This document shows positions 17,984-26,036 of a DNA stretch of 64,000 nt, piece by piece. This DNA is from Maridesulfovibrio sp050916235 (GTDB lineage Bacteria > Desulfobacterota > Desulfovibrionia > Desulfovibrionales > Desulfovibrionaceae). A program made the position numbers and the translations under genes. The notes under the pieces are model-generated. The model had not been told where the DNA came from. It was given only the letters and a program-made list of their open reading frames with translations, and searched no databases. The DNA is taken from the NCBI RefSeq assembly GCF_050916235.1, contig NZ_CP104854.1, positions 1,922,001 to 1,986,000 of the forward strand. The letters are read 5' to 3'. Each line of letters begins with the position of its first letter. Positions within the stretch are counted from its first letter, which is position 1.

Positions 17984-18263
17984 GTTTTGGGGGTGTTGTA
18001 GTTGGTTGAGTGTTATCAAGAACACTTTTAAATACCTATTGATTTAAGACTATTGCCTGCCGAGAAGATGCATGGCAATTAATTTATGCGGAGTTAAAGC
18101 AATATCCATATTTCAAAAACAGTTACCGCATAACAACTTAAAAATAATGGCAAAAATGCCGCATATTGGGGTGCATTCCATATCTTTAAGATATTGCGGG
18201 ATTTTTTATGCCTGTTCAACAAGCTGTGAGTGAAGCCTGTTAAAAGGTCTTGAAGTGAGAGTT
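17984..18263. other. Intergenic region without a recognisable gene
   Basis: AT-rich spacer between convergent genes. A short stem agtgtt/aacact near 18010-18028 followed by tttt may be a weak terminator for the lipoprotein hydrolase gene. I see no open frame with a ribosome-binding site. Confidence 0.5.
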
Positions 18264-18316
18264 CAGAGAGGGAAACTTTTGCAAAAGTTCCCCTCTCTGG
18301 ACGCCGAAGGCGTAGA
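18232..18316 (-). repeat. Interspersed hairpin repeat, copy 1
   Basis: Arms 18264-18280 and 18283-18299 form a 17-bp hairpin with one mismatch around gc, flanked by gccgaaggcg on one side. Read on the minus strand the order is gcctTcggcg, hairpin ending ..cttttgcaaaag.., then ..accttttaacaggctt, the same order as the copies at 32.93, 33.25 and 52.80 kb. It lies directly after the dipeptidase stop and probably ends that transcript. Confidence 0.65.
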
Positions 18317-18317
18317 A

Positions 18318-20057
18318 TCAATTTTCACCGGGCTTATGTTCATAGGTAAGCGGACCGTTTTCATAGCCGACTTTTTTAAGCCACCACGCGGGATACCCAA
18401 CAGACTGGGCTATCCCTGATTTGGTATTCAGGTATCCATCATTATACTTGATGTAGAGATGTTCGGATAATTTCCACCATGCATCAAGAACATTTCCGGC
18501 ATTGTTGGCGCAGTACTGGGTAAGTAGTTTTGCTGCTTCGGTGTTCTTGCCCTGCTCGATGAGTTCGACGGCATTCTGTTCCAGTTCATCCTGAGAACCG
18601 AAGGCCTGCATTTCGAAATGATCCCGGACCGCATGGATGTCCTTGATCATGTAGCTGTACTTGAGCATGGCATAGTTGGCCACATAGTTGAAGGCCGTCC
18701 ACATGCTGTCCTTCTGGAACTTGAGGATGTCTCCCGTCTGGATAGGATGGGGCAGATTGTCTACACCGGCGTAGAAGGGCATGAGCACTGCGGTGGCAGG
18801 ACGATCCGGACCGAACCAGGTCAGACCGCCTACGGCATCCGGCAGCCATTTGCGGGACTGGTTAACATAGGCGTACACGCAGCGGTAGATGTTCAGGGGA
18901 CGTTCAAACGCGCCTTTGACGGTGCTTATGTGTCCGTCCTGATCGGCTTGCCCCTCGGCATGGCCTTCAAAGCGGTTGGGGTCGCCGAAAGGTCCGGCAG
19001 CCAGACCTTTGGTCAGGTCAAACTCGGTTCCTTCATAGTTGTCCCGGTGGATCTTGAAGACATCTTCAACAGTGAGCTTCTGGTCTGGTTTGATGGCAAA
19101 AGGATAGACTGTGGTAAAAGCCCCTTCAACCCATGCGGGCAGGTTCATTGAAGGAGCAACTATGGACAGGGCCCGCCAGACCCGGCGCAGTGAATAGTAT
19201 GGGTGATGAAATTCTCCGTCACCGTAGACCTTGGTCCAGTCCAGGGGGCCGTCTTCCGGCTTCCACCATCCTTTCTGCTGGGCAATTTTGAATATGTTGG
19301 CGGAATGCATCATATTTTTGTCGCCCTTCAGGACATCGCGGATGCGGAACTGGTTTGCTGCAACGAAAAATGAGTCATCCGGGACGCGCTTGGCTACCCA
19401 GACTCCCCCTGTTCCATCCATGTCGTATCCGCACATTTCAAAGACCCACCCCTCCTCGGGATCGGCGACCAGCAGGGTTTCTCCGGTTCCATAGTAACCG
19501 TATTTATCGATGAGTTCTCCCATGAACTTGACCGCGTCACGGGCTTTTTTGCAGCGTTCCAGAGCCACGCGGGAGAGCTCGGAAGAATAGAAAATGCGTT
19601 TCCCCGGAGCCGGTTCCGGATGAACCTTTGCCTTGTCGGTACATTCACCGATTGAGAGCTGGTGTTCATTGATGATCCCGTAGTTTGCATCAAAGTATGC
19701 ATATGTGTGCTCCACCTGCGGGATATAACCAATGGGAATGCTCAACGGGAATCCGGGGGTGTCGTAGCCGGGTGCACGGCTGTGGCTGACTATGCGCTTG
19801 GTCTCGCTTGCGCCCCACTCAGGTTTGTATCCCAGCGAACAGGCATCATAGTAAACCGGGCGCATGCTGTCTTTCTTATGTTTTTTGGCCGGTACGTAGA
19901 TGAGCCGTCCGTCGCCGAGTCCGTCATCGGAATGTGAAACCATTACTGAGCCGTCGGCGGAGGCTTTTTTGCCGGTAATCGTTGTCGTACAGGCAAAGGC
20001 GCTGCACGCGACCAGCACCAGAGAAGCCGTGAAGGCCATGATCAGGGTTCGCTTCAT
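18318..20057 (-). CDS. Secreted C69-family dipeptidase
   Basis: This 579-residue exported N-terminal-nucleophile hydrolase releases dipeptides or cleaves N-terminal peptide bonds in family members. The signal peptide MKRTLIMAFTASLVLVACSAFA is followed directly by Cys23 (CTTTITGKKASADGS), so removal of the leader exposes the catalytic cysteine, as in other C69 peptidases. Further family features are MVSHSDDGLGDGRL and the DPEEGWVFEMCGYD strand. The length is typical. The ATG has AGAGGT upstream. The gene stands alone, and the interspersed repeat follows its stop codon. A role in scavenging peptides in the periplasm is likely. Confidence 0.9.
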   Translation of the reverse strand: MKRTLIMAFTASLVLVACSAFACTTTITGKKASADGSVMVSHSDDGLGDGRLIYVPAKKHKKDSMRPVYYDACSLGYKPEWGASETKRIVSHSRAPGYDTPGFPLSIPIGYIPQVEHTYAYFDANYGIINEHQLSIGECTDKAKVHPEPAPGKRIFYSSELSRVALERCKKARDAVKFMGELIDKYGYYGTGETLLVADPEEGWVFEMCGYDMDGTGGVWVAKRVPDDSFFVAANQFRIRDVLKGDKNMMHSANIFKIAQQKGWWKPEDGPLDWTKVYGDGEFHHPYYSLRRVWRALSIVAPSMNLPAWVEGAFTTVYPFAIKPDQKLTVEDVFKIHRDNYEGTEFDLTKGLAAGPFGDPNRFEGHAEGQADQDGHISTVKGAFERPLNIYRCVYAYVNQSRKWLPDAVGGLTWFGPDRPATAVLMPFYAGVDNLPHPIQTGDILKFQKDSMWTAFNYVANYAMLKYSYMIKDIHAVRDHFEMQAFGSQDELEQNAVELIEQGKNTEAAKLLTQYCANNAGNVLDAWWKLSEHLYIKYNDGYLNTKSGIAQSVGYPAWWLKKVGYENGPLTYEHKPGEN

Positions 20058-20179
20058 GACATTTACCTCTAAATTTATGGGTTATACCATGTTTAATTGA
20101 GTCGCTTTTGAATATAGCACACTGCTCAGGCGAAACAAGCACGACCTGTCAAAAAAAGGAAAATTGCAGCGCATAAAGC

Positions 20180-20260
20180 AATACCATGCCTGACCGTTCA
20201 GCGGTGCAGAGCGTCATTTTCTGCTGTGTCTCGCCTTGGTGAACGATCGGGCATGGTATT
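20180..20260. repeat. 21-bp inverted repeat with a 39-nt centre
   Basis: Arms 20180-20200 and 20240-20260 match at 19 of 21 positions (core ataccatgcc / ggcatggtat). The centre holds shorter complementary stretches (gcagag, ctgctg). It sits in the roughly 395-bp gap between the divergent dipeptidase and carbonic-anhydrase-like genes. It has no terminator tail on either side. It may be a structured RNA, a protein-binding site or a small mobile-element remnant. Confidence 0.5.
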
Positions 20261-20452
20261 TCGAAGCGGATAACCTGAACGGTTATTCCTGACTGCCTCC
20301 CGATTGGCGTCTTACATATATGATCGGTAGTTACGGCATCATCTTTATGTTTGCGGTGGAAGTCTTTTCATCAGCATAGCTTGCATAAACGCGGGTATAC
20401 TATGTATGCTCACCCGAAATAGATGATGATTACAAACCGGCGGAGATCCGAA

Positions 20453-21148
20453 TTGAAAAATGTGTTATTATTACTGTGTATTGCAGTTCTGGTCTGTATA
20501 AATTGCAGTCCTGCTGCGGCCGATAATGCCACGGACGCGGGAGTGGAGGCCAATGGCGCCGACCGTTCCCTTCTGCTGCTTAAGGAAGGAAACCTGCGAT
20601 TTGTAAAGGGCAACAGCGTTTATCCCAACCAGACGTCACACCAGCGCAAGATTCTGGCCCTCAAGGGGCAGTCCCCTTTTGCAACGATCGTCTGCGGGTC
20701 TGATTCCCGGGTTGACCCGGTCCTTATCTTCGACCGGGGACTTGGGGATCTGTTTGTAATCCGATCCGCCGGGACCGTGGCAGGAAGCGACACTCTGGCA
20801 TCCGTTGAATATTCCATGCTCGCTCTTGAAACCCCGCTGATGGTGGTAATGGGCAACACCCGCAGTACCCTTATCCGTGCGGCCATAGATAAAGTGAAAA
20901 TGCAGGGGCATATGCTGCAGCTGCTGGGCAAACTGGAACCGGCGGTGAAGATGACCAGAATTCTTTATCCTTCCCTGGAAGGCAACGAGCTTGCTGATAA
21001 GGTCGCCGAGACCAATGTTCGACAGGTTATGCGGGATGTTTTAAGTCAATGCCCGGCTGTACTGGAAAAGATACGGGCAGGAAAGGCGCAGATGATGGGT
21101 GCGGTATATGATACCGACAGCGGAGAAGTCCGTTGGCTGGGGCCATAA
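20453..21148 (+). CDS. Exported beta-carbonic-anhydrase-like protein without zinc ligands
   Basis: This fold-level beta-carbonic anhydrase is probably inactive as such. I prefer TTG 20453 (GGAG 7 nt upstream) over ATG 20423, because it gives a clean signal peptide, MKNVLLLLCIAVL..PAAA, and 231 residues. The conserved body is present: GNLRFVKGN, SDSRVDP, GLGDLFVIRSAGT, SVEYSMLAL. However, the ligand Cys of the usual GCSDSR is Gly (the text reads VCGSDSR, the Cys one place early), and the second motif, normally GHTxCG, reads GNTRST, so His and Cys are replaced by Asn and Ser. The Asp-Arg dyad remains. A binding or structural role in the periplasm is possible. It is convergent with gap. Confidence 0.8.
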   Translation: MKNVLLLLCIAVLVCINCSPAAADNATDAGVEANGADRSLLLLKEGNLRFVKGNSVYPNQTSHQRKILALKGQSPFATIVCGSDSRVDPVLIFDRGLGDLFVIRSAGTVAGSDTLASVEYSMLALETPLMVVMGNTRSTLIRAAIDKVKMQGHMLQLLGKLEPAVKMTRILYPSLEGNELADKVAETNVRQVMRDVLSQCPAVLEKIRAGKAQMMGAVYDTDSGEVRWLGP

Positions 21149-21169
21149 ATTTCATTTGGTAAGAAAAAT

Positions 21170-21218
21170 GAGAAACCGGCAGATCCAGATGTAGGGAATC
21201 TGGTTCTGCCGGTTTCTC
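21170..21218. terminator. Bidirectional terminator between convergent genes
   Basis: 21-nt arms (21170-21190 and 21198-21218) differ at one position; core gagaaaccggcag / ctgccggtttctc around a 7-nt loop. It lies between the stop codons of the carbonic-anhydrase-like gene and gap and could serve both. Confidence 0.85.
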
Positions 21219-21360
21219 AAATCTTAAGTACCACCCTTGAGCGGGTCGGAGCCGATCTCCGGCCCGTTCAAAAGTTTCGGGAGGTTGCGCTCCCGGTGGG
21301 TGCGTGAAGGCTACATCCACTCTTGCCTTCTACACCCGTGAGGGGTTCATCGCCCTGAGG

Positions 21361-22380
21361 CTACAGCCCGCATTTACCCATGTAGTCGATGAGGTCGGCA
21401 ACACGGCAGGAGTAGCCCCATTCGTTGTCATACCAGGCGTATACTTTGGCGAGGTTTCCGCCCTGTACAACGGTGAAATCAGCTTCGACGATACCGGAAT
21501 GGGGGTCAGCAAGGAAGTCGCTGGAGACCAGAGGAGCTTCGGAGTAACCCATGATTCCTTTGAGTTCGCCTTCGGCAGCATTCTTCAGAACGGCCTTGAG
21601 CTCTTCAGTGGTGGTATCTTTCTTGAGGATGGCAACGAAGTCTACAAGAGATACAGTGGGTGTGGGGACACGCACAGAGTAGCCTTCGAAACGGCCTTTC
21701 ATTTCGGGGATAACCAGTGCAACAGCCTTGGCAGCACCTGTGGAGGTGGGAATCATGTTGCATGCAGCAGCGCGTGCACGGCGCAGGTCCTTGTGCGGCT
21801 GGTCGAGAATGCGCTGGTCGTTGGTGTAGGCGTGAACTGTGGTCATTACGCCTTTTTCAATACCGAACTTCTCGTGCATGGTCTTAACGATCGGTGCCAG
21901 GCAGTTGGTGGTGCAGGAAGCATTGGAAATGATGTTGTGCTTCGCGGGATCGTAATCGGTATGGTTTACGCCCATTACAACGGTGATGTCTTCTTCCTTT
22001 GCAGGAGCAGAGATGACAACTTTTTTTGCGCCGCCTTCAAGGTGCTGTGCTGCGGTGGGGCCGGTGCGGAAAATACCGGTAGCTTCAACCACAACATCTA
22101 CACCGCACTCTCCCCAGGGGATACGCTTGGGATCGCGTTCTGCGAAGTTCCGGATGGTGAAATCCGAACCGATGTGCATGGTGTTGCCTTCAACCCGTAC
22201 TTCAGCAGGAAACTTTCCGTAGTTGGTATCGCGTGCAAAAAGGGCGGCGTTTGTTTCGATATCGAAAAGGTCGTTCACGGCAACTACTTCAACAGTGTCG
22301 CGGTGTCTTTCCCAGATGGTTTTTACAACCTGACGGCCGATACGACCGAAGCCGTTAATACCTACTTTTACTTTGCTCAT
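21361..22380 (-). CDS. gap: Glyceraldehyde-3-phosphate dehydrogenase, type I
   Basis: This 339-residue glycolytic and gluconeogenic enzyme converts glyceraldehyde-3-phosphate with NAD and phosphate to 1,3-bisphosphoglycerate. It has the Rossmann motif KVGINGFGRIGR at the N-terminus, VNDLFD, whose Asp favours NAD over NADP, the active-site SNASCTTNCLAP (Cys156), and WYDNEWGYSCR near the end. Length and motifs are complete. The GAF-protein gene lies 27 bp upstream on the same strand, so the two are almost certainly co-transcribed. Confidence 0.97.
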   Translation of the reverse strand: MSKVKVGINGFGRIGRQVVKTIWERHRDTVEVVAVNDLFDIETNAALFARDTNYGKFPAEVRVEGNTMHIGSDFTIRNFAERDPKRIPWGECGVDVVVEATGIFRTGPTAAQHLEGGAKKVVISAPAKEEDITVVMGVNHTDYDPAKHNIISNASCTTNCLAPIVKTMHEKFGIEKGVMTTVHAYTNDQRILDQPHKDLRRARAAACNMIPTSTGAAKAVALVIPEMKGRFEGYSVRVPTPTVSLVDFVAILKKDTTTEELKAVLKNAAEGELKGIMGYSEAPLVSSDFLADPHSGIVEADFTVVQGGNLAKVYAWYDNEWGYSCRVADLIDYMGKCGL

Positions 22381-22407
22381 TTCTATATCCTCAAATAAGA
22401 GAAAGGG

Positions 22408-22965
22408 TTAATCGTCAACCCGGTAGATGTATTCGTTGGCCAGTTCACTCGCACGTTTGAGTGCGGAGTACATGCGTGCGTTTTCAAGGGCGAGACCGGA
22501 GAGGTCTGCAACGCACTTCAGGAAGTCCAGTTCATCCTCGGAAAATTCGCGCTGTTCGCCGGAGTATACGCGGAGAACACCGATAACCTTTTCACCGCGG
22601 GCTGTGAGGGGAAGAACTACGAGGGATACGAGGCCTTCCTTTGCTGCTTCATCAGGATACTGGAAGCGATCGTCTTTGCGAACGTCGGCAATAGTTACGA
22701 TCTTGCCCTGAAGAACTTCCTGATCAAGACGGCTCTTGGAAACTTCGACCGGACCTTTTTTCTCGTAACGAGCTGAAAGGCCGTAGGAAGCATCGGCCAG
22801 CAGGGTTTCTCCCGTGCGGTCAAGGAGTCTGATAAAACAGCCCTTGAGCTCCATTTCAGTTGCCACTTTTTCGGCAATGCTGTTCAGAACTTTCTTAGGC
22901 TCCAGGCTGGAGTTTACAGCTCTGGTAATTTCGAAAATCGCTTTGTAGAGTCTGGTTGCACCCAT
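22408..22965 (-). CDS. GAF-domain protein co-transcribed with gap
   Basis: This 185-residue protein consists of a single GAF domain (about 15-165) with a short helical C-terminal tail, and no kinase, cyclase or DNA-binding part. Characteristic stretches are FEITRAVNSSLEPKKVLNSI, VVLPLTARGEKVIGVLRVYS and FSEDELDFLKCVADLSGLAL. GAF domains bind small molecules or cofactors; which one is not evident. Position directly ahead of gap suggests it senses a metabolite or redox state tied to central carbon metabolism, or that it regulates the enzyme or its transcription. This is inference from context. Confidence 0.85.
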   Translation of the reverse strand: MGATRLYKAIFEITRAVNSSLEPKKVLNSIAEKVATEMELKGCFIRLLDRTGETLLADASYGLSARYEKKGPVEVSKSRLDQEVLQGKIVTIADVRKDDRFQYPDEAAKEGLVSLVVLPLTARGEKVIGVLRVYSGEQREFSEDELDFLKCVADLSGLALENARMYSALKRASELANEYIYRVDD

Positions 22966-23390
22966 TTCTCATACCTGCCTTTTATGTGTTTATTTAAAAG
23001 TAAGGACCTTCCACTCCAGATCCTTAATTTCTAGCCTTTTATCCCTTTCAGGTTACTTGGAATCTAACAGATAAAAAAAAATATTGCATGTAAAAAATGA
23101 CCACTTTCAAACATTTTTTCAAAATTTGGCGCTAAACCTTGTTCACTTTTGAACATTTTTTTCGGTTTTGACACTTTAAATTGCGGCGCAATAATAGCTA
23201 AAATCATTGAATGATATAATTTGTAGAGCTGAATTAATATCGTAATATAAGTGTGTTAAAGATCAGATTCTAAATTATGACGATTATAGCACAATCAGGA
23301 TTAGATTAACCATCTAAAAATGCTCAAAACCAGGAACGGCAGTCGAAATCAGACCTGTGGAGCTTGTTAACGACAGGCGGTCATAAGGGA
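22966..23390. other. AT-rich intergenic region
   Basis: This 425-bp region between the GAF-gap operon and the hybrid-kinase operon, both on the minus strand, has no credible gene. It contains the palindrome at 23140-23155. On the plus strand, TTGACA (23168-23173) and TAATAG (23192-23197), 18 bp apart, resemble a sigma-70 promoter, but no plus-strand gene follows. A small RNA is conceivable, though no terminator is seen. Confidence 0.5.
23140..23155. promoter_or_regulatory. Palindrome upstream of the GAF-gap operon
   Basis: tgttcacttttgaaca is a perfect 6-bp inverted repeat with a 4-nt spacer, 175 bp before the GAF-protein start, in a region where ttcaaacattttttc and ttgaacattttttc also recur. 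The size would suit a dimeric repressor; its half-site TTCA is reminiscent of Rex boxes but does not match them fully. Confidence 0.35.
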
Positions 23391-26033
23391 TCAAAAGAGT
23401 TCGCGGAGGTTGGTCATGAATTGTGAAACCTCCTGTTCAAGATGACTAAATTGTTCATCAATGGCGGAGGAAAGCTCTTTATGTCCGGCTGTTTCAAGTT
23501 GTCTTGAGGCGTGATAGGCACCGGTCTTGCCGAAGTTGCCCAGCATGCTTTTCAGGGCGTGCGATTCCATTTCAATCATTGAAAAGTTCCTGCTCTGAAC
23601 AGCGGCACTTATTTTGTCCATGCGCTGAGGAATCTCGCTTTCGAGTATTTCAACCATCTGGAGCAGGAATTCCTTGTCGTTGTTGAATTTCGAAACAAGG
23701 CTGTCGAGACTGAGAACTTCCACATTTGCTGCCTGTGAAGGTGCCTGAGAAATTGCTTCCTGAGATGTAGTGACCATTTCCGGAGCTTTCACCCCTGCCT
23801 CGTGCAGCTCAATCTTCGCAAATAGTCCTTTCCAGTTGATGGGTTTTGAAATGTAGTCATCCATTCCCGCATCAATACAGACTTCCGCATCTCCCTTGAG
23901 GGCATGTGCGGTCATGGCCAGTATGGGCGTGTGGTTGAGGCCGTGCTTCTTCTCGTAGGCCCGGATGTGTCCGGTTGCTTCAAGACCGTCCATGACAGGC
24001 ATCTGTACATCCATGAGCACCAGATCAAAATTGCCGGAAATAAACTGCTCAAAACCGTCATGGCCGTTTTCGGCTATCGTCACGGAATGGCCCCACCCTT
24101 CGATCATATATTTGGCAACACGCTGGTTTAGTGGGGTGTCTTCGACCAGCAGAATCCGTTTCGGCGTGGCGGAGATAAGAACATTGATTTTACTGCCCTG
24201 TGAGCTGCTTTGCAGCCCGGCATCGCTGGACAGGGCCTGCATTACCGCTGAAAGCAGATCTGATGAAGTGACGGGTTTGTACAGGAAGGCATTGGCCAGA
24301 ACTTCGTCCCTGTCTGGGGTAAAATACTTTTCAACACCCCCAAGCATAACAACCAGAGCACTTGAGATAAGTGGATTTTTCGCAATTGCGTCGGAAAAAT
24401 TCCTGCCTTCCATGCCCGGCAGGTTTATGTCGCAGACGATAAGCTGATAGGGATTTTTGCCGTTCACGGCTTTTTCAATACGGCTGAGTGCTTTGGTTAC
24501 GGAGTCTGCTTCATCCACAATACCGCCCCAGTTTTCGAGCATTTCCCGTATAATGGAGCGGTTGGTTGAATTCAGGTCAGCCACCAGCATATGCAATCCC
24601 TGCAGTTCCTCACGCCCGACGGTAATAAGTTCTGAGGAGTTATCCTTGATAACCCGTAAGGGAAGGGAAAAGTTGAATGAACTCCCTTTGCCCAGCTCAC
24701 TGGTGCAGTAAAGCCGCCCACCCATGAGTGACACAAGCTGGTAGCTGATGGTCAGCCCCAGCCCGGTCCCGCCGCGCGAACGGGTCAGTGAGCCGTCGAT
24801 CTGTTCAAAGGCGTTGAAGACGGATTCAAGTTTATCCTTGGGGATACCCGGGCCGGTATCGTGGATGGAGCAGTAAAGCATTCCGAATCCGGGGGTGGTA
24901 TTTTCAAAAGCCACCTCGACCAGAATTTCCCCTGACTCGGTGAATTTGATGGCATTGGACACTATGTTCAGCATTACCTGCCTGATCCGGTCTCCATCCC
25001 CTTCGATAATTTCAGGCACATCTGTCCCTATCCTGAACAGCAGTTCCAGACTCTTGTCCCTTGCCTGAACATAAAGCAGGCGCAGGCAGTCCGCTACCAG
25101 CTCCCGGATATGCACCGGTCCGCTTTCGATAACCAGCCTGTTGGCTTCAATTTTTGAAAAATCAAGAATGTCATTGAGAACGCTCAGCAGGGAATAGGAC
25201 GTACTCTTGAGCTGGCGCATAAATCTTTCCTGACTGGAGTTGAGCGGAGATCCCAGCATAATTTCAGCCAGGCCGATAATACCGTTCAGAGGGGTACGGA
25301 TTTCGTGGCTCATATTGGCCAGAAAAATTGATTTGGCCCGGTTGGCACCTTCAGCCGCTTCAAGTGCCAGCCTAAGCTTTTCTTCCGCCTCCTTGCGTAC
25401 GGTGATGTCCATTATGAACCCGTCATAGTGGGTGGTCCGCCCTGTTTCCGGGTCCACGCAGGACTGAATGCTCAAGGAGGCCCAGAAAACAGAACCGTCT
25501 TTTCTGCGTCTTCTGGTTTCATAGCCGATCAGCCTGCCCTGTTCGCGCAGCTGGACCTGGACCCACTCCCGTTCTTCCGGGTCGGCATAAATTGTCGAGG
25601 CAATGGATGAAACACTGCTTACCAGTTCTTCCGGGCTGCCGTATCCGTACATTCTGGCGAGGCGCTTGTTGGCGTAGAGATACTGCCCCTCGGGCCGGGA
25701 CTGGAAAATACCTACCGGGGCAGCTTCATAGAGAACCCGTAATCGTTCTTCGCTCTCTTTGAGGGCCAGTTGTGAAGTTTGAAGTTCTGAAGTCCGCTCC
25801 TCAACCCGTTCTTCGAGCTCTTCCAGAAGTCTGGTCAGGCTCATGTTGGCATCCATAAGTTCCGCAGAACTAAGTTCAAGGGACCGTTCCAGCATCCTGC
25901 GGTCGGCATCGGAGTCCTGATATGCATCGTTCACAGCCTGCACAAACTTGAGAAGCGGTCCTTCGAGACTCTCCGCATCGATATTCAGATGCCGCTTGAG
26001 CTGCCGTTTCAAAAGGTTGTGCAGGTCTTTCAT
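23391..26033 (-). CDS. Cytoplasmic hybrid histidine kinase: PAS, kinase, two receivers, Hpt
   Basis: This 880-residue phosphorelay protein lacks membrane helices. The N-terminus (about 1-100) is the ..LLKRQLKRHL..AYQDSDADRRMLERSLELSS.. coiled segment common in kinases paired with FIST sensors. It is followed by a PAS domain (about 108-225), MSHEIRTPLNGIIG (His about 250), a HATPase (NIVSNAIKFTESG, GTGLGLTISYQL), a first receiver (LIVCDINLPGMEG), a second receiver (LLVEDTPLNQRV, LVLMDVQMPVMDG) and a C-terminal Hpt (HALKSMLGNFG). The Hpt would pass phosphate to a separate regulator, plausibly the HD-GYP protein encoded first in this operon. The FIST gene ends 3 bp before this start. Confidence 0.93.
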   Translation of the reverse strand: MKDLHNLLKRQLKRHLNIDAESLEGPLLKFVQAVNDAYQDSDADRRMLERSLELSSAELMDANMSLTRLLEELEERVEERTSELQTSQLALKESEERLRVLYEAAPVGIFQSRPEGQYLYANKRLARMYGYGSPEELVSSVSSIASTIYADPEEREWVQVQLREQGRLIGYETRRRRKDGSVFWASLSIQSCVDPETGRTTHYDGFIMDITVRKEAEEKLRLALEAAEGANRAKSIFLANMSHEIRTPLNGIIGLAEIMLGSPLNSSQERFMRQLKSTSYSLLSVLNDILDFSKIEANRLVIESGPVHIRELVADCLRLLYVQARDKSLELLFRIGTDVPEIIEGDGDRIRQVMLNIVSNAIKFTESGEILVEVAFENTTPGFGMLYCSIHDTGPGIPKDKLESVFNAFEQIDGSLTRSRGGTGLGLTISYQLVSLMGGRLYCTSELGKGSSFNFSLPLRVIKDNSSELITVGREELQGLHMLVADLNSTNRSIIREMLENWGGIVDEADSVTKALSRIEKAVNGKNPYQLIVCDINLPGMEGRNFSDAIAKNPLISSALVVMLGGVEKYFTPDRDEVLANAFLYKPVTSSDLLSAVMQALSSDAGLQSSSQGSKINVLISATPKRILLVEDTPLNQRVAKYMIEGWGHSVTIAENGHDGFEQFISGNFDLVLMDVQMPVMDGLEATGHIRAYEKKHGLNHTPILAMTAHALKGDAEVCIDAGMDDYISKPINWKGLFAKIELHEAGVKAPEMVTTSQEAISQAPSQAANVEVLSLDSLVSKFNNDKEFLLQMVEILESEIPQRMDKISAAVQSRNFSMIEMESHALKSMLGNFGKTGAYHASRQLETAGHKELSSAIDEQFSHLEQEVSQFMTNLRELF

Positions 26034-26036
26034 ACT

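Noticed and set aside
21304..22398. 364-residue open frame on the plus strand
   Set aside because: Antisense shadow of gap; no family similarity and no start signal.
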